A stretch of DNA of 56,747 bases from Marinifilum sp. (GCA_020718065.1 DYDE01000010.1:353-57099); one strand, 5' to 3'; positions 45,684-55,217 are shown, counted from the first letter of the stretch. Notes: generated by a model from the sequence alone, not told the origin. A program made the numbers and translations.

Positions 45684-47018
45684 ATGAACACAGTAAAATA
45701 CAGGGTAGGTAAATGGATACCTTCCGACAGAGATTTTTTGAAAAGCTGGCTCGAAAAGAAAGTACAGCAGGCGAAAGATAGTGATCTTGCACTACATCCT
45801 GCCATACAGGATCTGAAAAATGCAATTTATGCAGATGCTGTTCTATACATGTGCTTTACCAGTATGTATGATGATATACCACAGGGTTATGAAGAACCTG
45901 TGAAGAATTTTGAAATCATGCTATTGGTGATGAACCAGGTATTGAATGAAGCACCATGCTATAGTGTGGATGAAGATAATGTTGGTCTGGTGGGTTTTCC
46001 TATCAATGCCATTCTTGATTGGGCAATGGGAACCAAGGGAGGTTATCTGGCATTTACCCATCCGGTGGTGAATGAAAAACTTAAAGTGATACTAAATGTA
46101 TGGAAAACATTTCTGGACTCTGAAGCATCTCGCTATGTTCTGATCAATGGTAAGATACAACAGGCACAACCCGATTACAGCAATCCTATCGGCTGGTTTA
46201 CACTGGAGGGTTTAACTGCTATGGCAAAAGAAGATCCTTTTTGGGACAAAAACAAAAAGAATCCAACCTATGCGGAAGTACTTAAGAATTTTACTGATAA
46301 TTTTAAATGTAACAGTAGCTTGCCTTATTTTGGATTTAAGAGCTGGGACGATTTTTTTACCCGTGAATTTAATCCTGGAGTAAGAGAAGTAAGTGCAGCA
46401 GACAAAGAAAAGAATGTAATTGTGAATGCCTGCGAATCGGCTCCTTACAATTGTGCCACGGCTAAAAGGAAAGATAAGTTCTGGATGAAAGGGCAACCAT
46501 ATTCTATTGTTGATATTATGGCAAATCATCCTTTGTCGGATAATTTCGGGGATAATAGTACTATTTATCAGGCATTTTTATGTGCAAAAAGTTATCACCG
46601 ATGGAATAGTCCGGTGGATGGCAAGATTGTAGCGATACAAAATATACCGGGAACATATTATTCTGAAGCACCGGTTGAAGGATACGATCCTTCTGGTCCG
46701 AATTGTTCGCAGGGATATATTGCCGAACTTGCTGCAAGGGCATTGATATTTATACAATCGGACAATGCTGCTATTGGGTTGATGTGTTTTGTTGCGATAG
46801 GAATGGCAGAGGTATCGAGTTGCGAAATTACTGTAAAAGCATGTGATATGGTGAAAAAAGGATCTCCCATAGGAACTTTTCATTTTGGGGGGTCAACCCA
46901 TTGTCTGATATTCAGACCGGGAGTGGAAATTGAGTTTGATTTTCATGGACAGACCCCGGGATTAAATACACATAATATTCCTGTGAAAGCGAGAATAGGG
47001 GTGGTGAAACCAAAATAA
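45684..47018 (+). CDS. Pyruvoyl-dependent decarboxylase, phosphatidylserine decarboxylase-like with PSDC N-domain (PsiD-like)
   Basis: A 444-aa soluble protein. The N-terminal 200 residues match the PSDC domain found in fungal PsiD-type L-tryptophan decarboxylases and bacterial relatives; the C-terminal half is a phosphatidylserine-decarboxylase fold. Key features are KSYHRWNSPVDGKI (the DYHRxHxP-like active-site loop) and the self-cleavage motif FGGSTH, where Ser404 would become the pyruvoyl group. It lacks the membrane-binding N-terminus of ordinary PSD, and the motif is GGST, not LGST. An amino-acid decarboxylase (for example tryptophan) is therefore as likely as phospholipid synthesis. 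Base composition here is visibly higher in GC than in the neighbours, hinting at transfer. Confidence 0.88.
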   Translation: MNTVKYRVGKWIPSDRDFLKSWLEKKVQQAKDSDLALHPAIQDLKNAIYADAVLYMCFTSMYDDIPQGYEEPVKNFEIMLLVMNQVLNEAPCYSVDEDNVGLVGFPINAILDWAMGTKGGYLAFTHPVVNEKLKVILNVWKTFLDSEASRYVLINGKIQQAQPDYSNPIGWFTLEGLTAMAKEDPFWDKNKKNPTYAEVLKNFTDNFKCNSSLPYFGFKSWDDFFTREFNPGVREVSAADKEKNVIVNACESAPYNCATAKRKDKFWMKGQPYSIVDIMANHPLSDNFGDNSTIYQAFLCAKSYHRWNSPVDGKIVAIQNIPGTYYSEAPVEGYDPSGPNCSQGYIAELAARALIFIQSDNAAIGLMCFVAIGMAEVSSCEITVKACDMVKKGSPIGTFHFGGSTHCLIFRPGVEIEFDFHGQTPGLNTHNIPVKARIGVVKPK

Positions 47019-47052
47019 GAAGATGAAAGTGTATTTGAAATAAATAAATTAA

Positions 47053-47190
47053 GGGCAGTTCTAAAAATTCAAAAAAAATAGTTCCCGCAGATTTCTCAAA
47101 TATTCGCAGATTGATTTTAAGTACGTTGTGTTATTTATTCTGCGAAAATTAGCGAAATCTGCGGGAGAAACCTAATTTTTAGAACCCTCA
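47053..47190. mobile_element. 138-bp foldback MITE, copy 2
   Basis: Starts GGGCAGTTCTAAAAATT and ends AATTTTTAGAACCCTCA, flanked by TTAA on both sides (47049-47052, 47191-47194). It has exactly the length of the 29.4-kb copy (shift 17643 bp at both ends). GTTCTAAAAATT is shared as an inverted terminal repeat. Confidence 0.9.
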
Positions 47191-47260
47191 TTAATAACTA
47201 TTTCAAGTTGAGAAGAAGTTGTAAATCAATGTATAATAAGGATAAATTTAAAATAAAAAA

Positions 47261-47947
47261 ATGAAAACAGAACAGGAAAATGAAAACAGCATTGTTATAT
47301 CTTATATAACATTAAGAAAGGCAATTGGATGGATGGGAATATTGTTTCCTTTTGTATTGCTTTTTGGTAATTATCTGATAAGTTGGTTTTTTGATTTTGA
47401 AAGTGGATGTAATCCGTTTAAAAACTCGATAAGCCTTTTCTATTATACCCGGATGGGAGATGTGTTTGTTGGGACTTTATGCGCAGTTGCTCTTTTTCTT
47501 GTTTCCTACAAAGGTTATGAAACAAAAGACAGTGTTATAAGTAGTCTTGCCGGTGTTTTTGCTTTTGGAATTGCACTCTTTCCCTGTACTTCTGAATTGC
47601 TTATTCCATGCAATACACGTTGTTATATAAGCATTCATCTTGTAGGAATTATTCATTTATCATCGGCAATATTGTTTTTTACAACTCTTGCTTATATGTC
47701 TTATTTTATTTTTACAAAGAATATGGGTGAAAAAACGACAAACAAAATCAAAAGAGATAAAATATATAAAATTTGTGCCATTGTGATGGTTTTTTGTCTT
47801 GTTGGAATTGCAATATATATGATCTGGCTAAAAGTGAAGTTTCCTGTATTAGAAAATTATCATATTGTTTATTGGTTAGAAACCATTGCACTTATTGCAT
47901 TTGGTATATCATGGTTAACGAAGGGTGAAGTAATATTAAAAGATTAA
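47261..47947 (+). CDS. DUF998 family integral membrane protein
   Basis: A 228-aa protein with about six membrane helices (about 18-38, 60-80, 88-106, 120-145, 165-185, 195-215). Motifs such as GNYLISWFFDFESGCNPFKNS, FYYTRMGDVFVGTLCAVALF and GIALFPCTS are typical of DUF998-like proteins. Function is unknown. It follows the MITE and ends just before a terminator shared with the convergent T9SS gene. Confidence 0.8.
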   Translation: MKTEQENENSIVISYITLRKAIGWMGILFPFVLLFGNYLISWFFDFESGCNPFKNSISLFYYTRMGDVFVGTLCAVALFLVSYKGYETKDSVISSLAGVFAFGIALFPCTSELLIPCNTRCYISIHLVGIIHLSSAILFFTTLAYMSYFIFTKNMGEKTTNKIKRDKIYKICAIVMVFCLVGIAIYMIWLKVKFPVLENYHIVYWLETIALIAFGISWLTKGEVILKD

Positions 47948-47997
47948 TGTAAAAGGAGAAAAAGTAAAACGAAATGATAATATTGTGGTGAAATAAA

Positions 47998-48028
47998 AAA
48001 AGGTTGACTTTTGCCAACCTTTTTTTTA
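47998..48028. terminator. Bidirectional-looking intrinsic terminator
   Basis: AAAAAAGGTTG and CCAACCTTTTTTTT flank a 7-9 base loop, giving A and T runs on the two sides. It sits between the convergent DUF998 and T9SS genes. Confidence 0.85.
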
Positions 48029-48044
48029 TAATTGATTTGTATGT

Positions 48045-49193
48045 TTAATTGATTTTAGTGATTTTAACAATGTCTTGTTTGTTTCCATTTACTAGTTTAG
48101 CAAAATAGATACCATTTTTCAAATTGCTGATATCAATATTTTGGTTATTATTGTTTATTTCTTTAGATAATAACAGTTTTCCCATCTGATCATACAAGAA
48201 AACCTTAACATTTTGATTTAAAATGAAATTAACAATTCCAGTAGTTGGGTTTGGATAAATACTGGTAGAAGTATTATAAGCGTAATCATTAATTGAAGTA
48301 ATATTTTGGTAAGTGGGAGCTGGAGTTACAATTGTTTTTGTCCAATACCATAAATCTGGACAACCATAATGGTAATTAGGTAAAATAGTTGTTGGAAAAG
48401 TATTTTGGTCACAAGAATTACAATACCTCATATCGCCATAAATAATATGTTGTCCAGCAGCTGTAGATGTTCCATAATAATAAGTTTCACCAGTTGCCTG
48501 ATGCAAAGTAAGAATATATGAAGAATCTTGTGAGAGCCATATAGGTTTTGATAAAGAAGTGTAATTGTACGAACCAGCTGTACCCGCATCAACCTGGTTT
48601 TGTGCTACTTTTAGAGTTGTTGTGTAATTAAATAAAGTAACATATCTAACAGATCCAATTGGTTCTCTTTTACCAAAATCAGTTACCAGCAAATCTTCAG
48701 AAGGTTGAAATTTGAATCCTCTTTGATTTGGTGGGGTTCCCCCTGGACCAGATGTTACAACAACACTATCAGTTGAAGAATTAGGTCCAAAAAAAGTACC
48801 TGCAATAGCTGTAACAGGTGTAGCTGCAGCATTGCTATAGAACCAATATAAAAATCTGGAACCACTGGCAGGTAAAGTATCAATTTTTACCCAGATTTTA
48901 GTGGTTGTAGTGTTTATCCCTGATTCAATCCAATAATTAAATAAAGTAGTTCCTGCAAGATCCTTTCCAAAACGAATGTCTTTTCCTGTAACATCCATAT
49001 ATCCGGAGCTGATTAAAGCCTGGGTGTTCACAGTTAATAATAACTGGTAATTTGTTACCAATGATGCTGTGTTGTTAGTAACATTAAAGACCTGATATCT
49101 TGTCCATCCTGCAGGTTGCGAATAACCAGCTAAAGTAAATGCACATAAAACCAAAATTAAAGTCCATTGCTTTTTAAAGTAATTTTTTTTCAT
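48045..49193 (-). CDS. T9SS-sorted secreted protein with DUF2341 domain
   Basis: A 382-aa protein with a signal peptide (LILVLCAFTLAGYS-QP). A DUF2341 beta-sandwich at about 30-125 (WTRYQVFNVTNNTASLVTNY, MDVTGKDIRFGKDLAG, ASGSRFLYWFYSNAA) is followed by a second beta-rich region. The C-terminus is a type-A T9SS sorting domain (SIYPNPTTGIVNFILNQNVK, MGKLLLSKEI, NLKNGIYFAKLVNGNKQDIVKI). It is expected to be exported across the outer membrane and attached to the surface or released. DUF2341 domains often bind glycans, so adhesion is a possible role. Confidence 0.88.
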   Translation of the reverse strand: MKKNYFKKQWTLILVLCAFTLAGYSQPAGWTRYQVFNVTNNTASLVTNYQLLLTVNTQALISSGYMDVTGKDIRFGKDLAGTTLFNYWIESGINTTTTKIWVKIDTLPASGSRFLYWFYSNAAATPVTAIAGTFFGPNSSTDSVVVTSGPGGTPPNQRGFKFQPSEDLLVTDFGKREPIGSVRYVTLFNYTTTLKVAQNQVDAGTAGSYNYTSLSKPIWLSQDSSYILTLHQATGETYYYGTSTAAGQHIIYGDMRYCNSCDQNTFPTTILPNYHYGCPDLWYWTKTIVTPAPTYQNITSINDYAYNTSTSIYPNPTTGIVNFILNQNVKVFLYDQMGKLLLSKEINNNNQNIDISNLKNGIYFAKLVNGNKQDIVKITKIN

Positions 49194-49229
49194 AATTGTT
49201 AATTTAAAATTTATAAAATATTGATTTTA

Positions 49230-49237
49230 CAAATGTA
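49230..49237 (-). promoter_or_regulatory. TAnnTTTG -7 box of the DUF2341 gene
   Basis: TACATTTG on the minus strand, 36 bp before the ATG. No clear -33 box. The rest of 49194-49462 is AT-rich with no gene. Confidence 0.45.
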
Positions 49238-49462
49238 TAAAAAAAAAGTATATATTTCTATTGTTTATCGAATTATATTGATATATAATATAAAAAAAAT
49301 GATACTAATTTTTTTAAAGGTTTATTATACAATATTTAATAATATAACATAATTAAATGAAGAAGTCAGTAAAAGTAAATGCATAATTTGCATAGCTGCG
49401 CTCTCTGATAAATTGCCTTTATTGGGCTGGAATAAGTATGATAAGAACAACATAAAATTTAA

Positions 49463-49490
49463 TTTGTGATACCAATATTTTATATATTTG
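49463..49490 (+). promoter_or_regulatory. -33/-7 promoter of the 327-aa T9SS gene
   Basis: TTTG (49463-49466), 16 bp, TATATTTG (49483-49490). The -7 box is 30 bp before the ATG at 49521, so the upstream ATG at 49488 lies inside the promoter and cannot be the start. Confidence 0.55.
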
Positions 49491-49520
49491 CATATCAATC
49501 AAATTAAAACAGATAATATT

Positions 49521-50501
49521 ATGAAAAAAGTTTTTCATCTTCTCCCGCTAATCATTGTTTCGGTATTTTGTTTGAATTTTGTTGCAGCTCCTCACAAGGA
49601 TGAAACAAAAAATGAAATTACAAAAGATACGAATCAATATACCATCGTTGTAAATTTTGAATATGGTGAAAGTTTAACACCTACACCTTATGCTAATATA
49701 TATGTGATATGGATGGAAGATTCTACATCTGGTTTTATACAGAATATGAAAGTCTGCTATAAATTGACACATGGAGGACTAACAGGTACTGCCTTGCCCT
49801 TTTGGAAAGTTAATAAATTACCCATTTCAATACCTGCTGAAGTTGATGCGGTTACTTCTGCGACAATAGCCAATTCCGATTTCACTGTTTCGGCAGTACT
49901 TAAAGATAGTAGTGTGAGGAGATTTGTTGTGTATTTTGAAGTTGATCGTTCTTTTGAACCCAATGACTGGTTTTCTGATCAACCGGCTCTTTTATATAAA
50001 GCCAATATCGATCTTGATAATCCCCAACTTGTTCAGGAATTATATCCTTTGGGCTGGACTCCCAATGAGGGGACACAAAATATAGTACCCAACACCCCCA
50101 TGGGATTTATACAAAAGGAAATGAGACATATTACCCATCATAAAGTCGGGAATACATTTGGCACTCCAGATCCGCTTCATTCTTCTACAAGAATGGTTGA
50201 GAGGATAACAGTAACAGTTGTAAGACCAGTTGTTTCAATTTCTGATATAAAAGGAAAGGGTGAATCAGGTATTTCAATTTTTCCTAATCCTACCAACAGG
50301 CAGGTGAATATTAAGAGCAATGAAATTATAAATGAAATAGAAATAATCAATATACAAGGTCAAACCATTCTTTGCATTCAACCAAAAACAAGCGAGACTT
50401 CTTTTACTTTAGGCAAGCTTATTGCACCAATAGGATTGTATTATGCAAAGATCACGACTTCGAAAGGGGTTGGTCTGCACAAGATATTAATTACTGAATA
50501 A
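49521..50501 (+). CDS. Secreted protein with T9SS type-A sorting domain
   Basis: A 326-aa protein from the ATG at 49521 (MKKVFHLLPLIIVSVFCLNF, signal peptide), chosen because an in-frame ATG at 49488 overlaps a TAnnTTTG promoter. The central region (about 30-240) is beta-rich and I do not recognise it. The last 75 residues are a type-A T9SS domain (ISIFPNPTNRQVNIKSNEI, NIQGQTILCIQP, APIGLYYAKITTSKG). It is predicted to be surface-exposed or released. It is convergent with the LytTR regulator gene. Confidence 0.85.
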   Translation: MKKVFHLLPLIIVSVFCLNFVAAPHKDETKNEITKDTNQYTIVVNFEYGESLTPTPYANIYVIWMEDSTSGFIQNMKVCYKLTHGGLTGTALPFWKVNKLPISIPAEVDAVTSATIANSDFTVSAVLKDSSVRRFVVYFEVDRSFEPNDWFSDQPALLYKANIDLDNPQLVQELYPLGWTPNEGTQNIVPNTPMGFIQKEMRHITHHKVGNTFGTPDPLHSSTRMVERITVTVVRPVVSISDIKGKGESGISIFPNPTNRQVNIKSNEIINEIEIINIQGQTILCIQPKTSETSFTLGKLIAPIGLYYAKITTSKGVGLHKILITE

Positions 50502-50575
50502 TCTGATTTAGGCGATCAATCGTAAATCCAAAACTTGTAGTGAGCTAAGTCGAACTATCGTCAATCGAAAATAAA

Positions 50576-51331
50576 CTACCTGTTTAGCCATTTCTTGAAA
50601 TCATGGGCATTGTTGAAGCTTACTATCGCTTCCATGGCAGAGGAAGGACGTAGCTCTACTTTTATCCTGCTCTTAGAATAAGGGAACATATTTTCAATTG
50701 CATCAATATGTATGATGAACTGGCGGTTTATCCTGAAAAAATAAAGAGGGTCGAGCATTTCTTCTAATTTTTCCATGGTAAAGTCGATGGCATAATGCTT
50801 ATCATCTCTGGTGCAAATAAATATACCTTTTTCACTTATATAAAAATAAGCAATATCGCTAGTTTTTATTGTTTTGATCTTTTGACCTGCATAAATAAGA
50901 AACCTGCTCTGGTATTCCACAGGCTTTTTAAATTGTTGAATAATATCATTGATATTTATTTGATTTTGTTTGTTATGGCTTAGTTCTTTATACTTCTTTA
51001 TACTAAGTTCCAGTTCACTTTTGTCAATTGGTTTTAAAAGGTAATCAATGCTGTTGGTTTTAAATGCCTTTAGTGCATACTGATCATAAGCAGTAGTAAA
51101 TATAACAGGTGTTTTAATATTGATTTGTTCAAATATGCTGAAAGAAATACCATCGGAAAGTTGAATATCAAGAAATATCAGATCAACCTGATTGTTTTGC
51201 AACCAGCTAACAGTCTCTCTAACCGATTCTGTTTTATTTAGAATCAGAAAAGAATTGTCAATAGACAGCAGCATTTTTTCTAAATGATCAGCTGCTATTC
51301 TTTCATCTTCAACAATAAGAATTTTTATCAT
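50576..51331 (-). CDS. LytTR-family response regulator
   Basis: A 251-aa regulator with a receiver (about 2-120) having acidic pair E8/D9, phosphoacceptor D55 (IFLDIQLSDG) and Lys in LLKPIDKSE. A LytTR DNA-binding domain follows at about 148-248 (RFLIYAGQKIKTIKTSDIAY, FFRINRQFIIHIDAI). LytTR proteins bind direct repeats upstream of target promoters. It shares one base with the upstream kinase stop (TAATG), so the pair is translationally coupled. Likely targets include its own operon or the TonB receptor upstream, by inference. Confidence 0.95.
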   Translation of the reverse strand: MIKILIVEDERIAADHLEKMLLSIDNSFLILNKTESVRETVSWLQNNQVDLIFLDIQLSDGISFSIFEQINIKTPVIFTTAYDQYALKAFKTNSIDYLLKPIDKSELELSIKKYKELSHNKQNQININDIIQQFKKPVEYQSRFLIYAGQKIKTIKTSDIAYFYISEKGIFICTRDDKHYAIDFTMEKLEEMLDPLYFFRINRQFIIHIDAIENMFPYSKSRIKVELRPSSAMEAIVSFNNAHDFKKWLNR

Positions 51332-52392
51332 TATTCGTTTTCTTTTAACAATGGTATTTTTGCAATATACTCGTTTCCTGAAATATAAAATTCGGGCAGG
51401 AGGTCGGTGAAATGTGCATAACGTTCTTTCAGGTTATTTAATCCTATACCCGACGAAGGTTCTACAGATATTTTATTTTGTAAAACATTTCGAACTATTA
51501 AAAAATCCTTGTCGCAATAAACAATTATAGTTAAGGGTTTATCGTTCGATATTTCGTTGTGTTTTATAGCATTCTCAATCAAAAACTGAAGGGATAAAGG
51601 CGGAATAAATGTATTGAGTTCTTTGGAGTCAATTTTAATTTCCACAATTAGATTGTTGTTGAACCTTATCTTTTGCAGATAGCTATAGTTGTTGATAAAT
51701 TGTATTTCTTCTTTCAGTTCTACCAGCACTTTGTCACTAACATCCAGCACATAGCGGTAGATCTTCGAAAACCTGTTAGTAAACTCCACTGCTTTATCTG
51801 GTGAAGTTGTAATTAAAGAAGATAGTGTATTTAAACTATTGAACAAGAAGTGTGGATTGATCTGGCTTTTCAAAGCAGCATACTGCGATTCGGCTTTTTC
51901 TCTCATTAACTTTTCTGAATCCAGTATGCTTTGTTTCCATTGTTCAAAAATATAGATTCCTTCAAGTATGGACATCACAATTAAGTTTACTATATTTGCT
52001 ACAATTACATTTTCGAATATGCTTACCCTCAGGTCTGGATCACACACTTTTGAATGACCAAAAAAATAATTAATTATCAACACCAATGCAATCATTATTA
52101 CACTGGAATTAAAAGCCGTTAACAGTAGTTCAATTACGATTCGTTTCAAATTGTCCTTTTGCCAGGGAAGTTTTTTCTTTATGAAATAAAAAACCGTAAA
52201 ATTAGCTGATGCAATACAAGCGGTTACAATAAAGGTAAATATAGCCCCTACAAGGTTTTTGTCAATTGTAATTGGCTCACCCTTCAATTTTTGAAGAATA
52301 ATGAAATAAGATGGAATAACAATGCTAACCAATATACATATAACAAGTATAACTTTCAGTATGGAAGATTTCTTATTGTTTATAATTGGCAT
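51331..52392 (-). CDS. LytS/YehU-type sensor histidine kinase
   Basis: A 353-aa kinase with about four membrane helices in the first 155 residues, then a His_kinase (PF06580) domain with the phosphoacceptor His in QINPHFLFNSLNTLSSL, and a HATPase with QFLIENAIKHNEI and SSGIGLNNLKERY. It forms a two-component system with the LytTR regulator downstream. The stimulus is unknown. The TonB receptor gene lies upstream on the same strand but a hairpin terminator separates them. Confidence 0.93.
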   Translation of the reverse strand: MPIINNKKSSILKVILVICILVSIVIPSYFIILQKLKGEPITIDKNLVGAIFTFIVTACIASANFTVFYFIKKKLPWQKDNLKRIVIELLLTAFNSSVIMIALVLIINYFFGHSKVCDPDLRVSIFENVIVANIVNLIVMSILEGIYIFEQWKQSILDSEKLMREKAESQYAALKSQINPHFLFNSLNTLSSLITTSPDKAVEFTNRFSKIYRYVLDVSDKVLVELKEEIQFINNYSYLQKIRFNNNLIVEIKIDSKELNTFIPPLSLQFLIENAIKHNEISNDKPLTIIVYCDKDFLIVRNVLQNKISVEPSSGIGLNNLKERYAHFTDLLPEFYISGNEYIAKIPLLKENE

Positions 52393-52443
52393 AATACTTT
52401 TTTATTAAGAAGCTTAAAATTAAGCTCGAATTTAAACAAAAAA

Positions 52444-52490
52444 TTGCCACAGATACTCAGAATTTTAGATCTGAGTATTCTGTAGCAAAT
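52444..52490 (-). terminator. Intrinsic terminator after the TonB receptor gene
   Basis: On the minus strand GCTACAGAATACTCAGA pairs with TCTGAGTATCTGTGGC (one bulge, one mismatch) around an 8-base loop, then AATTTTTTGTTT. It lies just downstream of the receptor stop at 52497. Confidence 0.85.
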
Positions 52491-52496
52491 TTAATA

Positions 52497-54881
52497 TTAA
52501 AAAACTACCCTGTATTGCATCATTGGGAAAATACCTAATTGATAAATAGGTTCTTCTTTTTGTGTTTTCTGATTGTATTTCATCATTAAAGGATTTTTAT
52601 GGCCAGTTATATTTTGTATATCAAAAGCAAATTCCTGCGACATGCGTTTACCATCGTAGCGGTATGCAATGCGAATATCAGCTCTGAAATAATTGCTGAA
52701 CTTTTTGGTATAAGCCAGGTCTTCATTATAAAAAGTTTGTTTAAAATAAGCTGATTTTTCAACATCCACTGGTGTATATCTCAAACCACCTGCTGAACAA
52801 ATACGTCCATCAACAACGATCCATTTCTTGTATTTGGCGTTTTCTTTTTTCTTTTGCAGTTCGAACTCTTTTCCTGCAAGGAGGTTAACAACATATTTGC
52901 TGTCGAATGCTGTGCTTCTTTCAATATTATCGCTTCCGGTGTAGAACGACCTAAAAAGTGAGGAGGTAAACAACATATAAAAACCTTTGTCCATAAACTT
53001 TTCGAAAGTAAGGTCGATTCCATAGTTTCTGCCTTTACCTCCATTCTTTAACGAATCAGGGATGCCATAAAATCCTGCTCCATAGTTCAACATAGAGTAA
53101 TTACTTGGATTTTTCTCAATAATTGCATTAAAAACATACTGGTAATAAGGTTCTACTTTCAAGCGAAGGGTAGAAGAAAAATTAACATCATAAGCAGCTG
53201 CAAAATGATGGCTTTTGGTTAGATCAAGTTTTTTGTTTGGTTGCGAATAACTTCCATCAGGTGCATTAACCAATAAAAAATAGCTGTACAATGCTTCTGT
53301 TTTGCTATGTAAGCCATAAGCCAATGAAAAAGATTGTTTGGCAGTAAACTTCCATTTTAAGCCCAAACGAGGTTCTGCCGACCATTTGTCATTCAATGCA
53401 AATTCTAATATATGAAAACCACTGTTTAATACAATGTTGTCAGTAAATTTGTGTTGCCACTCAATAAAAGCCTGACTCATCCATGCATTCCCATCAAAAT
53501 CAATTCCTTTTCTAAATCCATTGTATTGGCTAAGGTAAGAGCTGTCGATAAAATCTCCCAACATTTGCCGTGTATCAAAACCAATCAAACAATTGTTTTT
53601 TGCATTGAATTTTTTGTGCAAGGTAAAAGTAAGTAACATATTTTTATTCACCATTGTTGACCTATAATATGGCAATACGGAATTATCTGCTGTACTGATA
53701 GAATCTAATAAATTGTAATTGCCAATACCCGTTGCGGCAATTGTAAGATTGGTCCATGTAGAATTATTAATAATCAGTTTGTGCGAAATGCCAACAACAC
53801 CTGATTTAGATTTTGAGTGAATGTTGAAACTTTCTTCGTTGTAAAGATTTCCTTCTTCATCATCATCTTTAATAAAATCAATTCCGCTTTTACCACCCAA
53901 ACCAAAAATAGATAGGGTGCCATATTTAAGTGAAGGAAAATTAAGCTTAAAGCTAATATCCTGATATTGGGGAACAGCTGCGCCAGTTCCAATACTGATG
54001 CCAAGAGCTTTAAAAACACCCAATGTAGAATAGCGGTAATTGATCAAATAAGACGAATGGCTCTTTTTAGAAATTGGACCTTCAGCACCGAATTCAAAAC
54101 CATTTAACCCTATTTGTCCAAGAAATTCGTGTTTTTCATTATTACCAGACCGCATTTTTAAATCAAATACACCAGACAATGCATTGCCATATTCTGCAGG
54201 AAAAGCAGCGGTCATAAAATCGGAGTTTGATAACACATTGTTATTAAGCATGCCAACAGGACCAGATGTTGCGCCCATACTCCCAAAATGGTTGGGATTG
54301 GGGATGTCTATACCTTCTAATTTCCATAACAAACCATTGGGTGAATTTCCTCTGATTACAATTCCATTTTCAGCGTCATTGGCAGTATTAACACCTGCAT
54401 AATTTGTTGCCATTCGTGCAACATCATTTCTGGCTCCTGCAAAACGTTGTGTTTCTTCTATGCTGAAAGTACGTGAGCTCAGTGTTGTCATTTCATTATT
54501 GGTTTGGGTTTTAAGTTTGTTGGCAGTTATCACTACCTCATCAACTTTGTAAACCTGTTCTTCCATTTCTATTTTCAAAACAAGCTCTTTACCAGAAGAA
54601 ATACTTAAATTGCTTAATGTTATTGGCTGATAACCAAGCATACTTACATCCAAACTAACTCTTCCGAGAGATACATTAGACAATTTAAAATTTCCATCAA
54701 CATCGGCTGTAACTCCAATTGGAGGATTGGTATTGCTAATAACAATTGTAGCTCCGGGCAATGTAACCTGCGATTGTTTATCAACAACCTGTCCGCGAAT
54801 TGTTTGAGATAGTTTTTGTGCTTTACTCAAAGTTGGTATTAAAATACAAAGAGAAACCAATAGTATTACATACTTTTTCAT
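52497..54881 (-). CDS. TonB-dependent outer-membrane receptor with CarboxypepD-regulatory domain
   Basis: A 794-aa protein from the start at 54881 (MKKYVILLVSLCILIPTLSKA signal; read as MKKYVILLVSLC then ILIPTLSKA), preferred over the ATG at 54908 because it begins the signal peptide. It has a CarboxypepD_reg-like domain (GQVVDKQSQVTLPGATIVI), a plug (GIVIRGNSPNGLLWKLEGIDIPNPNHFGS written here as GIVIRGNSPNGLLWKLEG and IDIPNPNHFGS), and a barrel ending in an aromatic residue (MMQYRVVF). There is no SusD partner. Substrate unknown. Adjacent to a two-component system that may control it. Confidence 0.9.
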   Translation of the reverse strand: MKKYVILLVSLCILIPTLSKAQKLSQTIRGQVVDKQSQVTLPGATIVISNTNPPIGVTADVDGNFKLSNVSLGRVSLDVSMLGYQPITLSNLSISSGKELVLKIEMEEQVYKVDEVVITANKLKTQTNNEMTTLSSRTFSIEETQRFAGARNDVARMATNYAGVNTANDAENGIVIRGNSPNGLLWKLEGIDIPNPNHFGSMGATSGPVGMLNNNVLSNSDFMTAAFPAEYGNALSGVFDLKMRSGNNEKHEFLGQIGLNGFEFGAEGPISKKSHSSYLINYRYSTLGVFKALGISIGTGAAVPQYQDISFKLNFPSLKYGTLSIFGLGGKSGIDFIKDDDEEGNLYNEESFNIHSKSKSGVVGISHKLIINNSTWTNLTIAATGIGNYNLLDSISTADNSVLPYYRSTMVNKNMLLTFTLHKKFNAKNNCLIGFDTRQMLGDFIDSSYLSQYNGFRKGIDFDGNAWMSQAFIEWQHKFTDNIVLNSGFHILEFALNDKWSAEPRLGLKWKFTAKQSFSLAYGLHSKTEALYSYFLLVNAPDGSYSQPNKKLDLTKSHHFAAAYDVNFSSTLRLKVEPYYQYVFNAIIEKNPSNYSMLNYGAGFYGIPDSLKNGGKGRNYGIDLTFEKFMDKGFYMLFTSSLFRSFYTGSDNIERSTAFDSKYVVNLLAGKEFELQKKKENAKYKKWIVVDGRICSAGGLRYTPVDVEKSAYFKQTFYNEDLAYTKKFSNYFRADIRIAYRYDGKRMSQEFAFDIQNITGHKNPLMMKYNQKTQKEEPIYQLGIFPMMQYRVVF

Positions 54882-55217
54882 AATGTTCTTTTTTATTAAC
54901 ATAATCATTTTTGTTTGTTTTTAAGATTTTTACATTATTGTTATTTAATTATTTCTGATAGTTATGACAATTTAAAAATAATATACCCCTATCACAATTG
55001 CATGATTTTAATAATTAAATATGATGCAAAAATGAAAGCTTATTTATAAAGAAAAAAATCGAATTCGCTGAAATGGGAAAAATGAAGGTTGAAATGGAAA
55101 GGGTTTTGAAGATATATATTTGCAGAAGCCTGAAGCCAAAAAAAAGATAAAAGTGAAAAGGTGAAAGGAAAAAGATAAAAGCTGGAAGACCGAAGTGGAA
55201 TGAAGTTAAAAAAATTG
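54882..55217. other. Intergenic region upstream of the TonB receptor
   Basis: About 335 bp. The left part is AT-rich and must contain the receptor promoter, for which I found no good TAnnTTTG. The right part (55040-55210) is purine-rich on the plus strand (AAAAAGATAAAAGTGAAAAGG). No gene or terminator stands out. Confidence 0.4.

Noticed and set aside
52497-54881. Polysaccharide utilisation locus around the TonB receptor
   Set aside because: No SusD-like gene or carbohydrate-active enzymes lie next to it, and the GH92 gene is about 16 kb away.
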